Counted from the stretch's first letter, positions 8,683 to 17,881 are shown. The stretch is DNA of 64,000 nt from Clostridium liquoris (GCF_002995785.1 NZ_PVXO01000066.1:1-64000), one strand, 5' to 3'. Notes: generated from the sequence alone by a model not told the origin. Program-made: numbers and translations.

Positions 8683-8750
8683 AAAGAATAAAGAATAAAT
8701 ATGGACAATTTTTCTCCATTAACATTAGGTCAAATTTAAAATATAATTTA
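8683..8750 (+). repeat. Dispersed 68-bp intergenic repeat, copy A
   Basis: This segment aligns without gaps to the reverse complement of 49831-49898 with 61 of 68 identical positions by my hand count. The best-conserved core is AATTTTTCTCCATTA-x-CATTAGGTCAAATTT. It lies between hydA and the PP2C gene. It has no coding potential. Confidence 0.75.
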
Positions 8751-8844
8751 GCTTACCCTTTGGGTAAGGTTCCCTTATTTATTCTTTATTATTTTTTATC
8801 TATTATTTAAAAATATTCTCCTTGACTACTCACTCTTCGCTATT

Positions 8845-10017
8845 TTAAATATCTTTAATCTCAACTTTCTTTCCTAAACTTTTAAGAAGCTCTGCTAGTT
8901 CATTAACTATATTATATTTTATACTTAAATCCATAGGTAAATTAGAATTTTGATGAGCAGGATTAACTGCTTTTCCAAGCCAAATAGTTAAATGAGTGCA
9001 TTCATTTAAGAGCATCCTAGTAAGCTTTGAAGCTCCATCCTTACCAGATATATCATAATTGTATTCTGAAGATGAAACTGACTTTTTATATTCTTTAATC
9101 ATTTCTAGAACTCTGTTAAGAGTTATAACTCCTTCAGTTATTAAATCTATTCCCTCCATATTGGCAGTTGGAGGTATATCCTTACAAACAAAATCCAAAT
9201 TTACTGTTAATGGCCTATTTAACTCTCTTTGAACAATATTGGCTGCAGTTCCCCCGCAGATTACTTTTTTCCCATAGCTTTTTATAAAATCCTTTATAAT
9301 CTGTTCATCAACACCATTGTCCTTAGGAGGTCCTGTGAATAAATTAACATATTCAGGAGTTTTTATTTTCATAGTAACTATAGTTGCATCATCTCCAGGT
9401 TTACCACCATAAAGATCCCAGCATACCTGGGATAAGTCTTTTGTTATACTTTGAGCATCATTTCTATCTATGGTACTTCTCTGAAGATAATCTGCCACAC
9501 TTTCCCATTTCCATCCTAGATTCATTATATTCCCAAGACCCGCATGAATTACTCCATCACTTACTACAATTAAAACGTCTCCTGTCTGCGCATAAAATTT
9601 ACTTTCATATACTTTTCTATCATTAATTATTATTTCTTTTTTATCTATATTCAACATTCTTCCTTGTCTAATTATAAATATTGGAGGATTATCATATTCT
9701 GCTATATATACTCTGCCATCGTCATAAATTTTAATTAGTGTAAAGGTTGAATAAGCAATCTTTCTCACCTTACAAACTGGAAGAGTGTTTACTATGGTAT
9801 CCACAGTTTCATATATATTTGCCCCTTCCTTCAGCATGGTAGCTGATATTTTTGTGGTTAAAGTAGATAATATATTGGCTTTAACCCCACTGCCTAATCC
9901 ATCCGCCATAACTACTATAATGCTATCTGAAAGTCTTACTGCTTCTACCATATCTCCACATAGTTCTTCCTCAAACTTAATTAAGCTGTGAAAGGATATG
10001 TCTACAAATAAACTCAT
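8845..10017 (-). CDS. SpoIIE/PP2C-family serine phosphatase of the sensory hydrogenase module
   Basis: A 390-residue cytoplasmic protein. Residues 1-215 form a SpoIIE/PP2C-type phosphatase with the metal-binding motifs VMADGLGSG near 37 and VSDGVIHAG near 155, and GDDATIV near 210. The remaining ~170 residues (starting around LFTGPPKDNG) form an extra domain I cannot name; it contains KVICGGTAANIVQREL. The ATG at 10017 overlaps the end of the PAS-hydrogenase gene by 4 nt (ATGA type), showing translational coupling. Phosphatases of this type accompany sensory [FeFe] hydrogenases in several anaerobes, so a role as output of H2 or redox sensing is reasonable. The target protein is unknown. Confidence 0.87.
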   Translation of the reverse strand: MSLFVDISFHSLIKFEEELCGDMVEAVRLSDSIIVVMADGLGSGVKANILSTLTTKISATMLKEGANIYETVDTIVNTLPVCKVRKIAYSTFTLIKIYDDGRVYIAEYDNPPIFIIRQGRMLNIDKKEIIINDRKVYESKFYAQTGDVLIVVSDGVIHAGLGNIMNLGWKWESVADYLQRSTIDRNDAQSITKDLSQVCWDLYGGKPGDDATIVTMKIKTPEYVNLFTGPPKDNGVDEQIIKDFIKSYGKKVICGGTAANIVQRELNRPLTVNLDFVCKDIPPTANMEGIDLITEGVITLNRVLEMIKEYKKSVSSSEYNYDISGKDGASKLTRMLLNECTHLTIWLGKAVNPAHQNSNLPMDLSIKYNIVNELAELLKSLGKKVEIKDI

Positions 10018-11747
10018 CTTATCTCACCTTCTTCTCCTTCCACTACTTTTTTGAGTTTTGACAAAATAATCTTTGTTTCAGCTGTAGTCTCCCCCAAAAG
10101 ACTAGCTATTTCTTGGGCGACTCTCATCTGTTTATTTATAACTTCTTGTGCAGCATTTAAAGTGTTCTCTTTTACTTTAATTAATTCTTCTTTATTCTTC
10201 TCCTCTTTCATTATATTTACCATGGAAGCCATTATTATATCATGTTTAGGTAAATATACAATATTCTCAATAAATACCACATTATATTGAGGTATGGCTA
10301 TTTTCTTTCCAATAATGCTTTTTTCTGTTTCTCTTACATATCTAAAGTCTTCATCCCCCATTAATACAGAAATAGGCTTATCCTTTAAATTGTTTCCCTG
10401 AACTAAAAAAATTTCTTCCCCAGCTGGATTTATTTCTTTAATTCTTAAATCACCATCCAATAATATTATACAGGTAGCCGTATTTTCAAATATAACATTT
10501 GTTATGTTTTCCGCCTTGCTTCTCATATAGTGCAAACACATGGTAACTTCAGCCATGCCATTGTATATGGCTTTTGCCTTTTCTCTGCAGGTGTCATAAC
10601 CGCATACCCCACAGTTTAATTCATCCTCCAAGCTATACTTGCCCATGGTTCTCATTATCTTTTCTAATTCTTCCTCTGATGGTTTGTTATTTAATATGCC
10701 CTTATCCTTAAACTCAGTGTGAAAATCTATATCCTCTGGAATATTTATTATTTCTTTACTTTCCTTTAAGTAACTTTCTCTTTTTTCTATATAATCCTTT
10801 ACTCCTCTTAATCTTTCAAAGTATCCTTTTCTATCCCTAATTCTATTAGGTCCCCCAATACAGCTGCCTTTGCAGGCACTTATCTCCACCAATACCTGTT
10901 TTAAATTTCCTTTCTCCATACTTTCCAATAATTCTATACATTCCTCCATACCGCTTACAGACAGCTTGTCAAAACTATTTAAATTAGCTAAATTTCCTAT
11001 TGCATTGATAATTCCTCCATGCATTGGGTATCCCCTGCCTGTTTTAAATGCCCTTCCAATAAGCTTTTCTTCTGCCAAATCCCCTATATCAATATTTTCT
11101 TCTTCAATCCATTTTTCAATTTCTTCAAATGTCAATACTGCATCAATAGATCCTTTTTCTTTACTATAACTATCCGCTTCAACTTTTTTAGCTACACAAG
11201 GGCCAATAAATACAGTAAAGCTATCTTTTCCATATATGTTTTTAAGTACTTTGCCGTGGGCTGTCATTGGAGTTACTATGGGTATTATATAGGGAATTAA
11301 TTTTGGAAAGTATTTCTCTATAAGATAATTAGCGGAAGGACAACAGGTAGTTATATAATTCTCTTTAGAATTTTTATTTATATAATCCTTATATAACTCC
11401 GTTACTATCTCTGCCCCAACAGCTGTTTCCTCTATTTCATAAAATCCCATATTCTTCAAAGCTGCAATTACCTTTCCTTCTTCCCCTCTAAAAAATCCAG
11501 CAAAAGAAGGAGCTATACTTCCAATTACCCTTTTGCCATCAGCTATAGCTTTTTTAACCTGACTTAAATCACTAATTATATTTCTTGCATTTTGTGGACA
11601 TATAGCTAAACAATGACCACAGCTTATACATCTTTCCTCTACAATTTCAGCTTGTTCATTTTTAAATTTTATAGCCTTTACTGGGCATGAACGAAGACAT
11701 TTATAGCAATTCTTACAATTAGCTCCGGAAAAATTCATGTGACTCAT
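10014..11747 (-). CDS. Sensory-type (group C) [FeFe] hydrogenase with PAS domain, HydS-like
   Basis: A 577-residue H-cluster protein built like TmHydS/HfsB sensory hydrogenases. In order: two [4Fe-4S] ferredoxin clusters (Cys11/14/17/21 and 40/43/46/50); an H-cluster domain with altered signatures TTCCPSANY (about 133-141), GPCVAKKVEA (about 182-191) and SACKGSCIGG (about 290-299), all four H-cluster cysteines kept; an additional Cys4 [4Fe-4S] domain (Cys379/382/387/404); and a C-terminal PAS domain (about 415-515) with a coiled tail. Group C enzymes are slow and thought to sense H2 or redox state. SD GGAGG lies 7 nt before ATG 11747, inside the upstream gene (29-nt overlap). Function as a sensor is inferred from architecture and the adjoining phosphatase. 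Confidence 0.9.
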   Translation of the reverse strand: MSHMNFSGANCKNCYKCLRSCPVKAIKFKNEQAEIVEERCISCGHCLAICPQNARNIISDLSQVKKAIADGKRVIGSIAPSFAGFFRGEEGKVIAALKNMGFYEIEETAVGAEIVTELYKDYINKNSKENYITTCCPSANYLIEKYFPKLIPYIIPIVTPMTAHGKVLKNIYGKDSFTVFIGPCVAKKVEADSYSKEKGSIDAVLTFEEIEKWIEEENIDIGDLAEEKLIGRAFKTGRGYPMHGGIINAIGNLANLNSFDKLSVSGMEECIELLESMEKGNLKQVLVEISACKGSCIGGPNRIRDRKGYFERLRGVKDYIEKRESYLKESKEIINIPEDIDFHTEFKDKGILNNKPSEEELEKIMRTMGKYSLEDELNCGVCGYDTCREKAKAIYNGMAEVTMCLHYMRSKAENITNVIFENTATCIILLDGDLRIKEINPAGEEIFLVQGNNLKDKPISVLMGDEDFRYVRETEKSIIGKKIAIPQYNVVFIENIVYLPKHDIIMASMVNIMKEEKNKEELIKVKENTLNAAQEVINKQMRVAQEIASLLGETTAETKIILSKLKKVVEGEEGEIR

Positions 11748-11991
11748 TTTTTATCCTCCATAAAACTTGTTCTTCAAAAAAATTTTCCACATTATTTTCA
11801 TTTACTGAGAAAATATTATCATCAACTTTTACAGAAACCCCTTCTGTACAATTTCCTAAACAAAATGCCCCTTTAAGCTCAACCTTATCCTTTACTTCAT
11901 AGCCTTCAATAAGCCTTTCCAATGCTTCTATTACTTTATAAGAACCTTTTAAATGACAGGCACTTCCCACACATACATTTATAGTAATCAT
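11719..11991 (-). CDS. Thioredoxin-like [2Fe-2S] ferredoxin
   Basis: A 90-residue protein with the thioredoxin-fold [2Fe-2S] pattern of NuoE C-termini: CVGSAC near residues 7-12 and CLGNC near 44-48. It is first in the operon with the PAS-hydrogenase and the PP2C phosphatase and overlaps the former by 29 nt. It probably passes electrons to or from HydS, or links it to NAD(P)H chemistry through a partner. No flavin domain is attached. A minus-strand TATAAT (12061-12066) upstream is a candidate -10 for the operon. Confidence 0.85.
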   Translation of the reverse strand: MITINVCVGSACHLKGSYKVIEALERLIEGYEVKDKVELKGAFCLGNCTEGVSVKVDDNIFSVNENNVENFFEEQVLWRIKNESHEFFRS

Positions 11992-12242
11992 ATACTCACC
12001 ATCCTGAAATATTAAAATACTACTTCATATACAAATAATTTTACTCTAAAGCTTACATTTATTATACAAGGTAAGAACTAAGAAGTAAAAAGTAAAAATT
12101 TATGAAAAATTATATAGCTATATATATACCTTAAATTTACCATAAACCCATTGATAACCAACCACATTCTGCATTATAATAAGATTTAGTATAATACAAT
12201 TTACAAGTAACAACAAATTTTGTAATAAAGGGAGAGATTTAT

Positions 12243-14471
12243 ATGAAAAAGATTAAGTCCATTGTAGCTTCTGCTACATTAGCCGCCATTGTTACTACCA
12301 CCAGCATAGTCAGCGTAAGTGCAAAGGTAAATAATAGGTTAGGTGGCCATACCCGTTACGGTACAGCTGTTGCCATAGCTAATGAACTTTATAGCGGTAC
12401 TGTAGACAATATAGTTTTAGCTAGTGGAAAAGCCCCTTACGATGCTTTAGCAGCTAGCCTATTCGCTAAAAATATGAATGCACCTATACTCCTTGCTGAC
12501 TCCAACAAGGAAGCATGTAAAGAAACTTTTGAATACATCCAAAAACATTTAAGTAAATCTGGTACTATATATATCTTAGGAGGAGAGGCTTCTGTTAATA
12601 AGGATATGGAATCAGAACTGAAAAAGCTTGGATATAAAACAGAAAGAGTAGCTGGAAAAGATAGATTTGAAACAAATAGTAAAATAATAGATAAGCTTAC
12701 TATCCCTAAAGGAACTCCTGTATTTATAGTAAGTGATACTGGTTTTGCTGATGCTTTAAGTGTCTCTAATATCTCAGCTATAAAGGGATATCCATTAATA
12801 ATGACAAGTAAGGATAAACTTTCCGCTGATTTAAAAGCTCAGTTAAATAAAATACAGCCTTCAAAAGTTTATGTAATAAGTTCTGAAAATTTAATATCAA
12901 ATAATATTATAAATGAAATAAAAGCTATTAATGCAAATTTAAAAGATACTGACATTCTTAGAATAGCTGGCAAAAATAGATATGACACAAATCTATTAAT
13001 AGATAAAGCTTTTAACTTACAATCCAAAGATGCAGTTATTGCTTCAGGAAAAGGTTCTGGAGATGCTCTTACAGGAAGTGTACTAGCTACTAAACTAAAT
13101 GCTCCTATAGTTTTAACTGATGGTAAAGACTTTGCAAAACAAAGAGCCTATTTAAATTCCACAGGCTACATAAATCAATATATATTAGGTCTTGAAGGTT
13201 CTGTTAGTAAGTCTATTGAGGACTCATTAAATGCACCTGTAGCTGATCAAAAAGATGGACAAGAGTTTTTAGGAAAATTAATGAATGCTGAACAAATCAA
13301 ATCCCTTGAAACTAAATCAAACTCTACAATCACACTTACATCAAATGGTCTTCCTGCTGAAATGCAAAATGGTTTTAATCAGTTAACTTCTACCATAGGC
13401 AATACCATTACTTTAGATGTATCTGGAAAAGTACAAAGTATATCTGATACTAATATAAAAGAAGAATTAAATACTTCCGTTAAACTTGGCGGAATCATGG
13501 GAAAAAAGCCAATATCTTTTCCAATGTATTTAGATGTAGATATGTCAGATACTGTTAATCCTTCTTATAAAGTTATATATGGTTTACCAAAAGAATATAC
13601 AGATATGGCTTCCTCAATGGATCCAAGCCTGTCTATGTTAAAAGGTAAAGAATACATGGTTCTTGACATGGCTTCAATGAATAACTTAGACTCTAGTGAA
13701 GATATGCCTAAAGTGGACTATACTAAAATGACCGATTTTGTAGAAAAAAATAAGGCTAGAATTGATAAATTAGGATTGAAATATGCACTTCAGTATAATC
13801 CTAATGTAAATATAGTAACAAAATTAGGCAACAAAAAAACTGTAGACGGAAGAGATGCTACTTGCTATCAGGTAACTTTAAATAATGAAACTTTAAGTTC
13901 ACTAATATCCTATACAGGAAACAATGCATTAAACTTTATAGAACAAAAGGAAATAATAGACTTTGTTAAAGACTATATGGAAGTTTGTATAAATGCTATG
14001 GAATCTCCAACTAAAGATAAAGCTGAGTACCAAAAGGAATTTGCTGAGCTCTTAGCTAATATGCCGTCAAATACATTAGGCTTCAATAAGTTTATGGATG
14101 CTTTCTCCTCTATGGAATTCTTAGGTAAAGACGGCATTAAGATTAACTATTACTTAGATGATAAGGGCAGAACTATCTATGAAGATGGAGTTATGGATAT
14201 AAATCTAGATTTAAGCAAAATGCAAAAGCTCTTTACGGTTGATAATCCTAATTTGCCAGAAGAAACAAAAAAACAAATGAATAAGGATATGGCCTCACTT
14301 AAAGGCTCTGTTGGCATGAATGTTAAATTTAGCACTTCATTAACTAAATTAAATGACAGCAGTATAAATGTTACTTTACCTTCATTAACTGAATCAAACT
14401 CTATAGATTATGTTAAATTTTTAAATTCATTAGTTCAATCTGAAACAGAAGCAGAAAATAAAGCTAAATAG
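12243..14471 (+). CDS. Secreted cell-wall protein with three CWB2 repeats
   Basis: A 742-residue exported protein. It has a lysine-rich start and hydrophobic signal peptide, with a likely cut after VSVSA (about residue 27). Three CWB2 (cell wall binding 2) repeats follow, each opening with an R-x-x-G-x-x-R motif: RLGGHTRYGTA, RVAGKDRFETN and RIAGKNRYDTN. CWB2 triplets anchor clostridial surface proteins noncovalently to wall polymers. Residues ~340-742 form a second region rich in polar beta-like sequence, which I cannot assign; it faintly recalls lipoprotein-like LolA/DUF6612 folds. SD GGGAGAG precedes the ATG. It is monocistronic, ending at a strong bidirectional terminator. Confidence 0.85.
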   Translation: MKKIKSIVASATLAAIVTTTSIVSVSAKVNNRLGGHTRYGTAVAIANELYSGTVDNIVLASGKAPYDALAASLFAKNMNAPILLADSNKEACKETFEYIQKHLSKSGTIYILGGEASVNKDMESELKKLGYKTERVAGKDRFETNSKIIDKLTIPKGTPVFIVSDTGFADALSVSNISAIKGYPLIMTSKDKLSADLKAQLNKIQPSKVYVISSENLISNNIINEIKAINANLKDTDILRIAGKNRYDTNLLIDKAFNLQSKDAVIASGKGSGDALTGSVLATKLNAPIVLTDGKDFAKQRAYLNSTGYINQYILGLEGSVSKSIEDSLNAPVADQKDGQEFLGKLMNAEQIKSLETKSNSTITLTSNGLPAEMQNGFNQLTSTIGNTITLDVSGKVQSISDTNIKEELNTSVKLGGIMGKKPISFPMYLDVDMSDTVNPSYKVIYGLPKEYTDMASSMDPSLSMLKGKEYMVLDMASMNNLDSSEDMPKVDYTKMTDFVEKNKARIDKLGLKYALQYNPNVNIVTKLGNKKTVDGRDATCYQVTLNNETLSSLISYTGNNALNFIEQKEIIDFVKDYMEVCINAMESPTKDKAEYQKEFAELLANMPSNTLGFNKFMDAFSSMEFLGKDGIKINYYLDDKGRTIYEDGVMDINLDLSKMQKLFTVDNPNLPEETKKQMNKDMASLKGSVGMNVKFSTSLTKLNDSSINVTLPSLTESNSIDYVKFLNSLVQSETEAENKAK

Positions 14472-14480
14472 TTAATAAAA

Positions 14481-14509
14481 AAAATGTGCAGTTTGAGGCT
14501 GCACATTTT
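14481..14509. terminator. Bidirectional intrinsic terminator
   Basis: AAAATGTGCAG (14481-14491) and CTGCACATTTT (14499-14509) pair perfectly around a 7-nt loop, with A and T tracts on the flanks. It serves the convergent CWB2 gene and ABC permease gene. Confidence 0.92.
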
Positions 14510-14513
14510 TCTA

Positions 14514-16163
14514 TTACTTAAGCTTTTCCCAAGATATATTAAAAGATTTTCTCCAAAATACTAAAACAATTATTAACATGATAAACATATATACATAAAC
14601 ATTAAAATTAATTATAGTAGAAAAATAATGTATTCCCGCTAAAGCTGCTAACAATAGCATTAGAAATATAGAAATAATTCCATCAGCTGTTTGTGTTACT
14701 TGAAAACTTTTAGAGAATGGCAGTGACTTGTCAAATATTTTAAAGCAAAGAACTGTAAATAGTAGTATATTTAAAAATACTATGAGTAAATGGGGAAATA
14801 TCTTTATTCCAAATATAAATATAAAAATAATTGATTCTATTATATATAATGGAGCTATAAGTTTTATAAAAAATGCCTTTATGGTTCCTTTAAAAATAGG
14901 TGCTACTTCTTTAATTGGCATAACTTTATAAATCCATGCAGCTTTATATCTTCCTGAGTATTTCATCATCATAATCAGTGTAGGAATAATAAAAGCAGCC
15001 CAGTATATATTTAAATAATATTTTGTTGAAACCATATAATTTAACCATTGATTAAAAGAATTAGCTTCTGAAATAGTTCCAAACATGAATATAAAAGGAA
15101 AAACTATAGCTAACCCTAGAGATGGATAAACTTTTAACTTAAATTCCCTTTCATTTCTAATAATTTTATAAGCAAATTTAAAAAATATTCTTTCCTCCCT
15201 ATTCCAGCATACCACATTACATAATCTTTCACCTAAGGGTGCCTTATTTTTATTTATGGAAACAGTATTATTGTTTAACTTTTGTAAGTTTCTCTCAAAT
15301 ACTGGTGAAAGTTTTATATAAAACAATAATGAAGCAATTGGGACAACTATGCCAAGTGTTGATAATATTATTATATATATATTATAATTATTATTTAATA
15401 TCATTTCTAAAGGAGCTGCGAACCATACGGGAATTATTAAATATTGCCACCACTTAGGGGTAAATACTACATTTATATTTACAAATTCAAATAACCTTCC
15501 TATAAATTGATATCCTATAGTCATAACCATAATTAGAATAATTTGAACATAGTTTATTATATCCTTTAGCTTTTCTCCATCAAAAAATTTCAATATTAAG
15601 AGATATATTAAAGAGGTAAGTACAATCATAAATATATCTATAAGAATTATTTCTAACACTAAAACTATAAAAAACTTAACCCCATGTCTTAAGGAGACCA
15701 ATAGTGCTATTCCTGTCATGGCTATGGTAATATAAAACATATAAATAAATACATGTATAACCTTTGCTGCATTTATAGTTTTGCTATCTACAGGCTTTGT
15801 AAGCATTATATTTTTATCCCTGGCATCTAAAAGTACAGAAGAAAAGTCAGAAATCAATGTAGTTATAAGCATAAACATTAGTATTCCAAAGAATATACTC
15901 ATCTGCATCATTATACTCTTCTTAGGTACAACTAAAATGGCTAAGAAAATCCCAAATATAGAATACATCCATAGGGATTTCATAAACTTATTATCATCAT
16001 CTTTTTCTTTTTTATTTGAATTATTAATTATGGTAGGGGCTCTTCTTCCATCCATAATAAGTTTTATCTGCAGAATCTTTCTCATTATTTCATAGTTAAT
16101 GCCGAGTTTTTGAAATACATATTTAAATTTATCCAAAAACTTTAATGTGTTGAAGTCTTTCAT
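14514..16163 (-). CDS. ABC-2 type exporter permease
   Basis: A 549-residue integral membrane protein with roughly 12 hydrophobic segments and basic cytoplasmic loops, lacking an ATP-binding site. The layout and the pairing with an ATPase gene (4-nt overlap, ATGA type) point to an ABC-2/EcsB-like export permease. No substrate can be inferred: there are no immunity, lantibiotic or two-component genes around it. The sequence is otherwise not recognisable to me at family level. It ends right at the shared terminator. Confidence 0.75.
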   Translation of the reverse strand: MKDFNTLKFLDKFKYVFQKLGINYEIMRKILQIKLIMDGRRAPTIINNSNKKEKDDDNKFMKSLWMYSIFGIFLAILVVPKKSIMMQMSIFFGILMFMLITTLISDFSSVLLDARDKNIMLTKPVDSKTINAAKVIHVFIYMFYITIAMTGIALLVSLRHGVKFFIVLVLEIILIDIFMIVLTSLIYLLILKFFDGEKLKDIINYVQIILIMVMTIGYQFIGRLFEFVNINVVFTPKWWQYLIIPVWFAAPLEMILNNNYNIYIIILSTLGIVVPIASLLFYIKLSPVFERNLQKLNNNTVSINKNKAPLGERLCNVVCWNREERIFFKFAYKIIRNEREFKLKVYPSLGLAIVFPFIFMFGTISEANSFNQWLNYMVSTKYYLNIYWAAFIIPTLIMMMKYSGRYKAAWIYKVMPIKEVAPIFKGTIKAFFIKLIAPLYIIESIIFIFIFGIKIFPHLLIVFLNILLFTVLCFKIFDKSLPFSKSFQVTQTADGIISIFLMLLLAALAGIHYFSTIINFNVYVYMFIMLIIVLVFWRKSFNISWEKLK

Positions 16164-16957
16164 ATTGAAGCACCCTCCCTGACTATAGATACGAATTCTT
16201 CTGCTAGTTCTTTATGCTTATTAAATCCTGTAAGCTGATTAAATATATCTTCCAAGGATCCCTCTCTAGATTCATGTTTAAGCTCTTCAAAACTTCCATC
16301 TGCTACTATTTGTCCTCCATTTAATAAAACAATCCTGCTGCTTATCTTTTCTACTACATCCATTATATGCGATGAATAAAATATAGTTTTACCTTCTGCT
16401 GCTAATTGAGCTAAAATCTCTTTTACTATCATAACACTATTTGCATCTAATCCGCTCAATGGTTCATCCCAAAATAATATATCTGGATTATGAATTAAGC
16501 TTGATATTATCAAAACCTTCTGCTTCATACCTTTAGAATAAGAAGAAATTCTAGAATTATATGCTCCCTCTAAACCAAATATTTTCATTAGATTCATAGC
16601 TTTATTATCCACATGTTCATTATCCAAACCATATAATTCACCTATAAATGTTAAATATTCTTTTGCTGTAAGACTATCATAAATTTCTGCCGTTTCCGGT
16701 ACATAACCTATCCTCCTTTTATATTCAATATCTCCGTTATTTATGGATTGACCAAATATTTCAATTTGCCCAGTATATCCCTCAATTAGCCCTAGCATAA
16801 TTTTTACTGTGGTACTCTTTCCTGCTCCATTAGGCCCTATATATCCTATTATTTGGCCTTTGTATACATCTAAATTTATACCTCTTAGTACTTCTTTATC
16901 TCCAAAATTCATCTTAAGATCTCTCATAGTAATTATAGGATCATTTGTCTTTTCCAT
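16160..16957 (-). CDS. ABC transporter ATP-binding protein
   Basis: A 265-residue ATPase with Walker A GPNGAGKST near residue 40, Q-loop, ABC signature YSKGMKQK near 140, Walker B ILFWDEP near 160 with D-loop SGLD, and the switch His in SSHIMD near 195. It resembles CcmA/EcsA-like exporters that pair with ABC-2 permeases. SD GAGGTGA precedes ATG 16957. It forms a two-gene operon with the following permease. Confidence 0.92.
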   Translation of the reverse strand: MEKTNDPIITMRDLKMNFGDKEVLRGINLDVYKGQIIGYIGPNGAGKSTTVKIMLGLIEGYTGQIEIFGQSINNGDIEYKRRIGYVPETAEIYDSLTAKEYLTFIGELYGLDNEHVDNKAMNLMKIFGLEGAYNSRISSYSKGMKQKVLIISSLIHNPDILFWDEPLSGLDANSVMIVKEILAQLAAEGKTIFYSSHIMDVVEKISSRIVLLNGGQIVADGSFEELKHESREGSLEDIFNQLTGFNKHKELAEEFVSIVREGASI

Positions 16958-17114
16958 AAAATCACCTCAAAATTTCATAATATCTGAACTCATTGTACCA
17001 TATTAACATTTTGTTAACAATATTCATCTTATGCACTAAACAATTTGTGTTATGTAAGCGTTTGAGTTATTATGTATATGTTGGATAATATAATATTGTT
17101 TTGGGGGTAATGGT

Positions 17115-17432
17115 ATGGAAAATACAAAAAATTATGATGTAAAAATCACAGTCCTTAGAAAAACTCGAGTTGATGATATCCATAAGTCATATGCCAAAGA
17201 TGATGTTCCTCCTGTTTGTGCAAAAAATGAAGAAGGACAAGAATATATATCCAAAAATTCTTCTCAACCAGAGGGTTTTTGTAATGGTGCCTGGAAGGGC
17301 ATAGCTGATACAGTTTCTGTTTTAGCTTCAGGCGGAAATAATCCTTATGTAAGACAAGATGGAGTGGCAATACGCTGCTGTAATGATGGCCTTCATCCAG
17401 TTATTTATAAGCTGGAAAGAATAGCTGAATAG
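17115..17432 (+). CDS. TIGR04076 family protein
   Basis: A 105-residue protein matching the TIGR04076 pattern: YDVKITVLRK at the start, a central C-E-G-Q-E-Y-I-S stretch with PEGFCNGAW, and IRCCNDGLHPVIYKLER at the end. Conserved cysteines (CCNDG) suggest metal or redox chemistry, but the function of the family is unknown. SD GGGGG is 8 nt upstream. It stands alone between the divergent ABC operon and rnpB. Confidence 0.85.
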   Translation: MENTKNYDVKITVLRKTRVDDIHKSYAKDDVPPVCAKNEEGQEYISKNSSQPEGFCNGAWKGIADTVSVLASGGNNPYVRQDGVAIRCCNDGLHPVIYKLERIAE

Positions 17433-17440
17433 TTTGAAAT

Positions 17441-17482
17441 GGGTCTGCCGAATTAACATTTTTAATGCTATGTGGCAGGCCC
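17441..17482 (+). terminator. Stem-loop after the TIGR04076 gene
   Basis: GGGTCTGCC (17441-17449) pairs with GGCAGGCCC (17474-17482) through one G-U pair, around a 24-nt loop. The following sequence is only weakly U-rich, so termination strength is uncertain. Confidence 0.5.
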
Positions 17483-17493
17483 TTTAAGTTGGC

Positions 17494-17530
17494 AAAAAAA
17501 AATAAAAAACACCACCTAAAGGCAGTATTT
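17494..17530 (-). terminator. Intrinsic terminator of rnpB
   Basis: On the minus strand AAATACTGCC pairs with GGTGGTGTTT using several G-U pairs around a TTTA loop, then runs into a long T-rich tract. It follows the 3' end of RNase P RNA directly. Confidence 0.7.
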
Positions 17531-17532
17531 TC

Positions 17533-17881
17533 AATATGCGACTAAGTCTGTAAGCGGAGTTCTGTGTTAAACAGTCATCTATCTAGGCCTATTGTCACCA
17601 GTAGGCTCCAGCGATACTACCCGGAAGCGGGACGGGCGATCCCTGTATGCTTCTCTATTCGATCTTGCTCCAGATGGGGTTTACATAGCCGCAAAGTCGC
17701 CAGTGCGCTGGTGAGCTCTTACCTCACCTTTCCACCCTTACCTAAGTAAACTTAGGCGGTATATCTCTGTTGCACTTTCCTTCAGGTCACCCTGACTGGG
17801 TGTTACCCAGCACCCTGCCCTATGGAGCTCCGACTTTCCTCTCCTGCATTTTAGCAGCAGCGACTGTCTGGCTTACTCGCA
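17533..17881 (-). ncRNA. rnpB: RNase P RNA, bacterial type A
   Basis: The catalytic RNA that removes 5' leaders from pre-tRNAs. On the minus strand I read the conserved 5' block AAGCCAGACAGTCGC, then GAGGAAAGTC, GGGCAGGGTGCTGGGTAAC, GTGCAACAGAGA and a type A distal domain, ending near GACTTAGTCGCA. The ends can pair to form P1 (UGCGAGUAAG with CUUAGUCGCA, one mismatch). Length about 350 nt is usual. A TTGATT-17-TATTAT promoter places the start near 17880. Several spurious short reading frames lie within it. Confidence 0.96.

Noticed and set aside
12001-12242. Riboswitch or attenuator upstream of the CWB2 gene
   Set aside because: Only AT-rich low-complexity sequence (a GTAAAAAGTAAAA-like run) and small hairpins; no conserved aptamer core recognised.
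17564-17749. Reading frame of 61 codons on the plus strand
   Set aside because: It lies antisense within the RNase P RNA, whose conserved structure explains the sequence; no SD.
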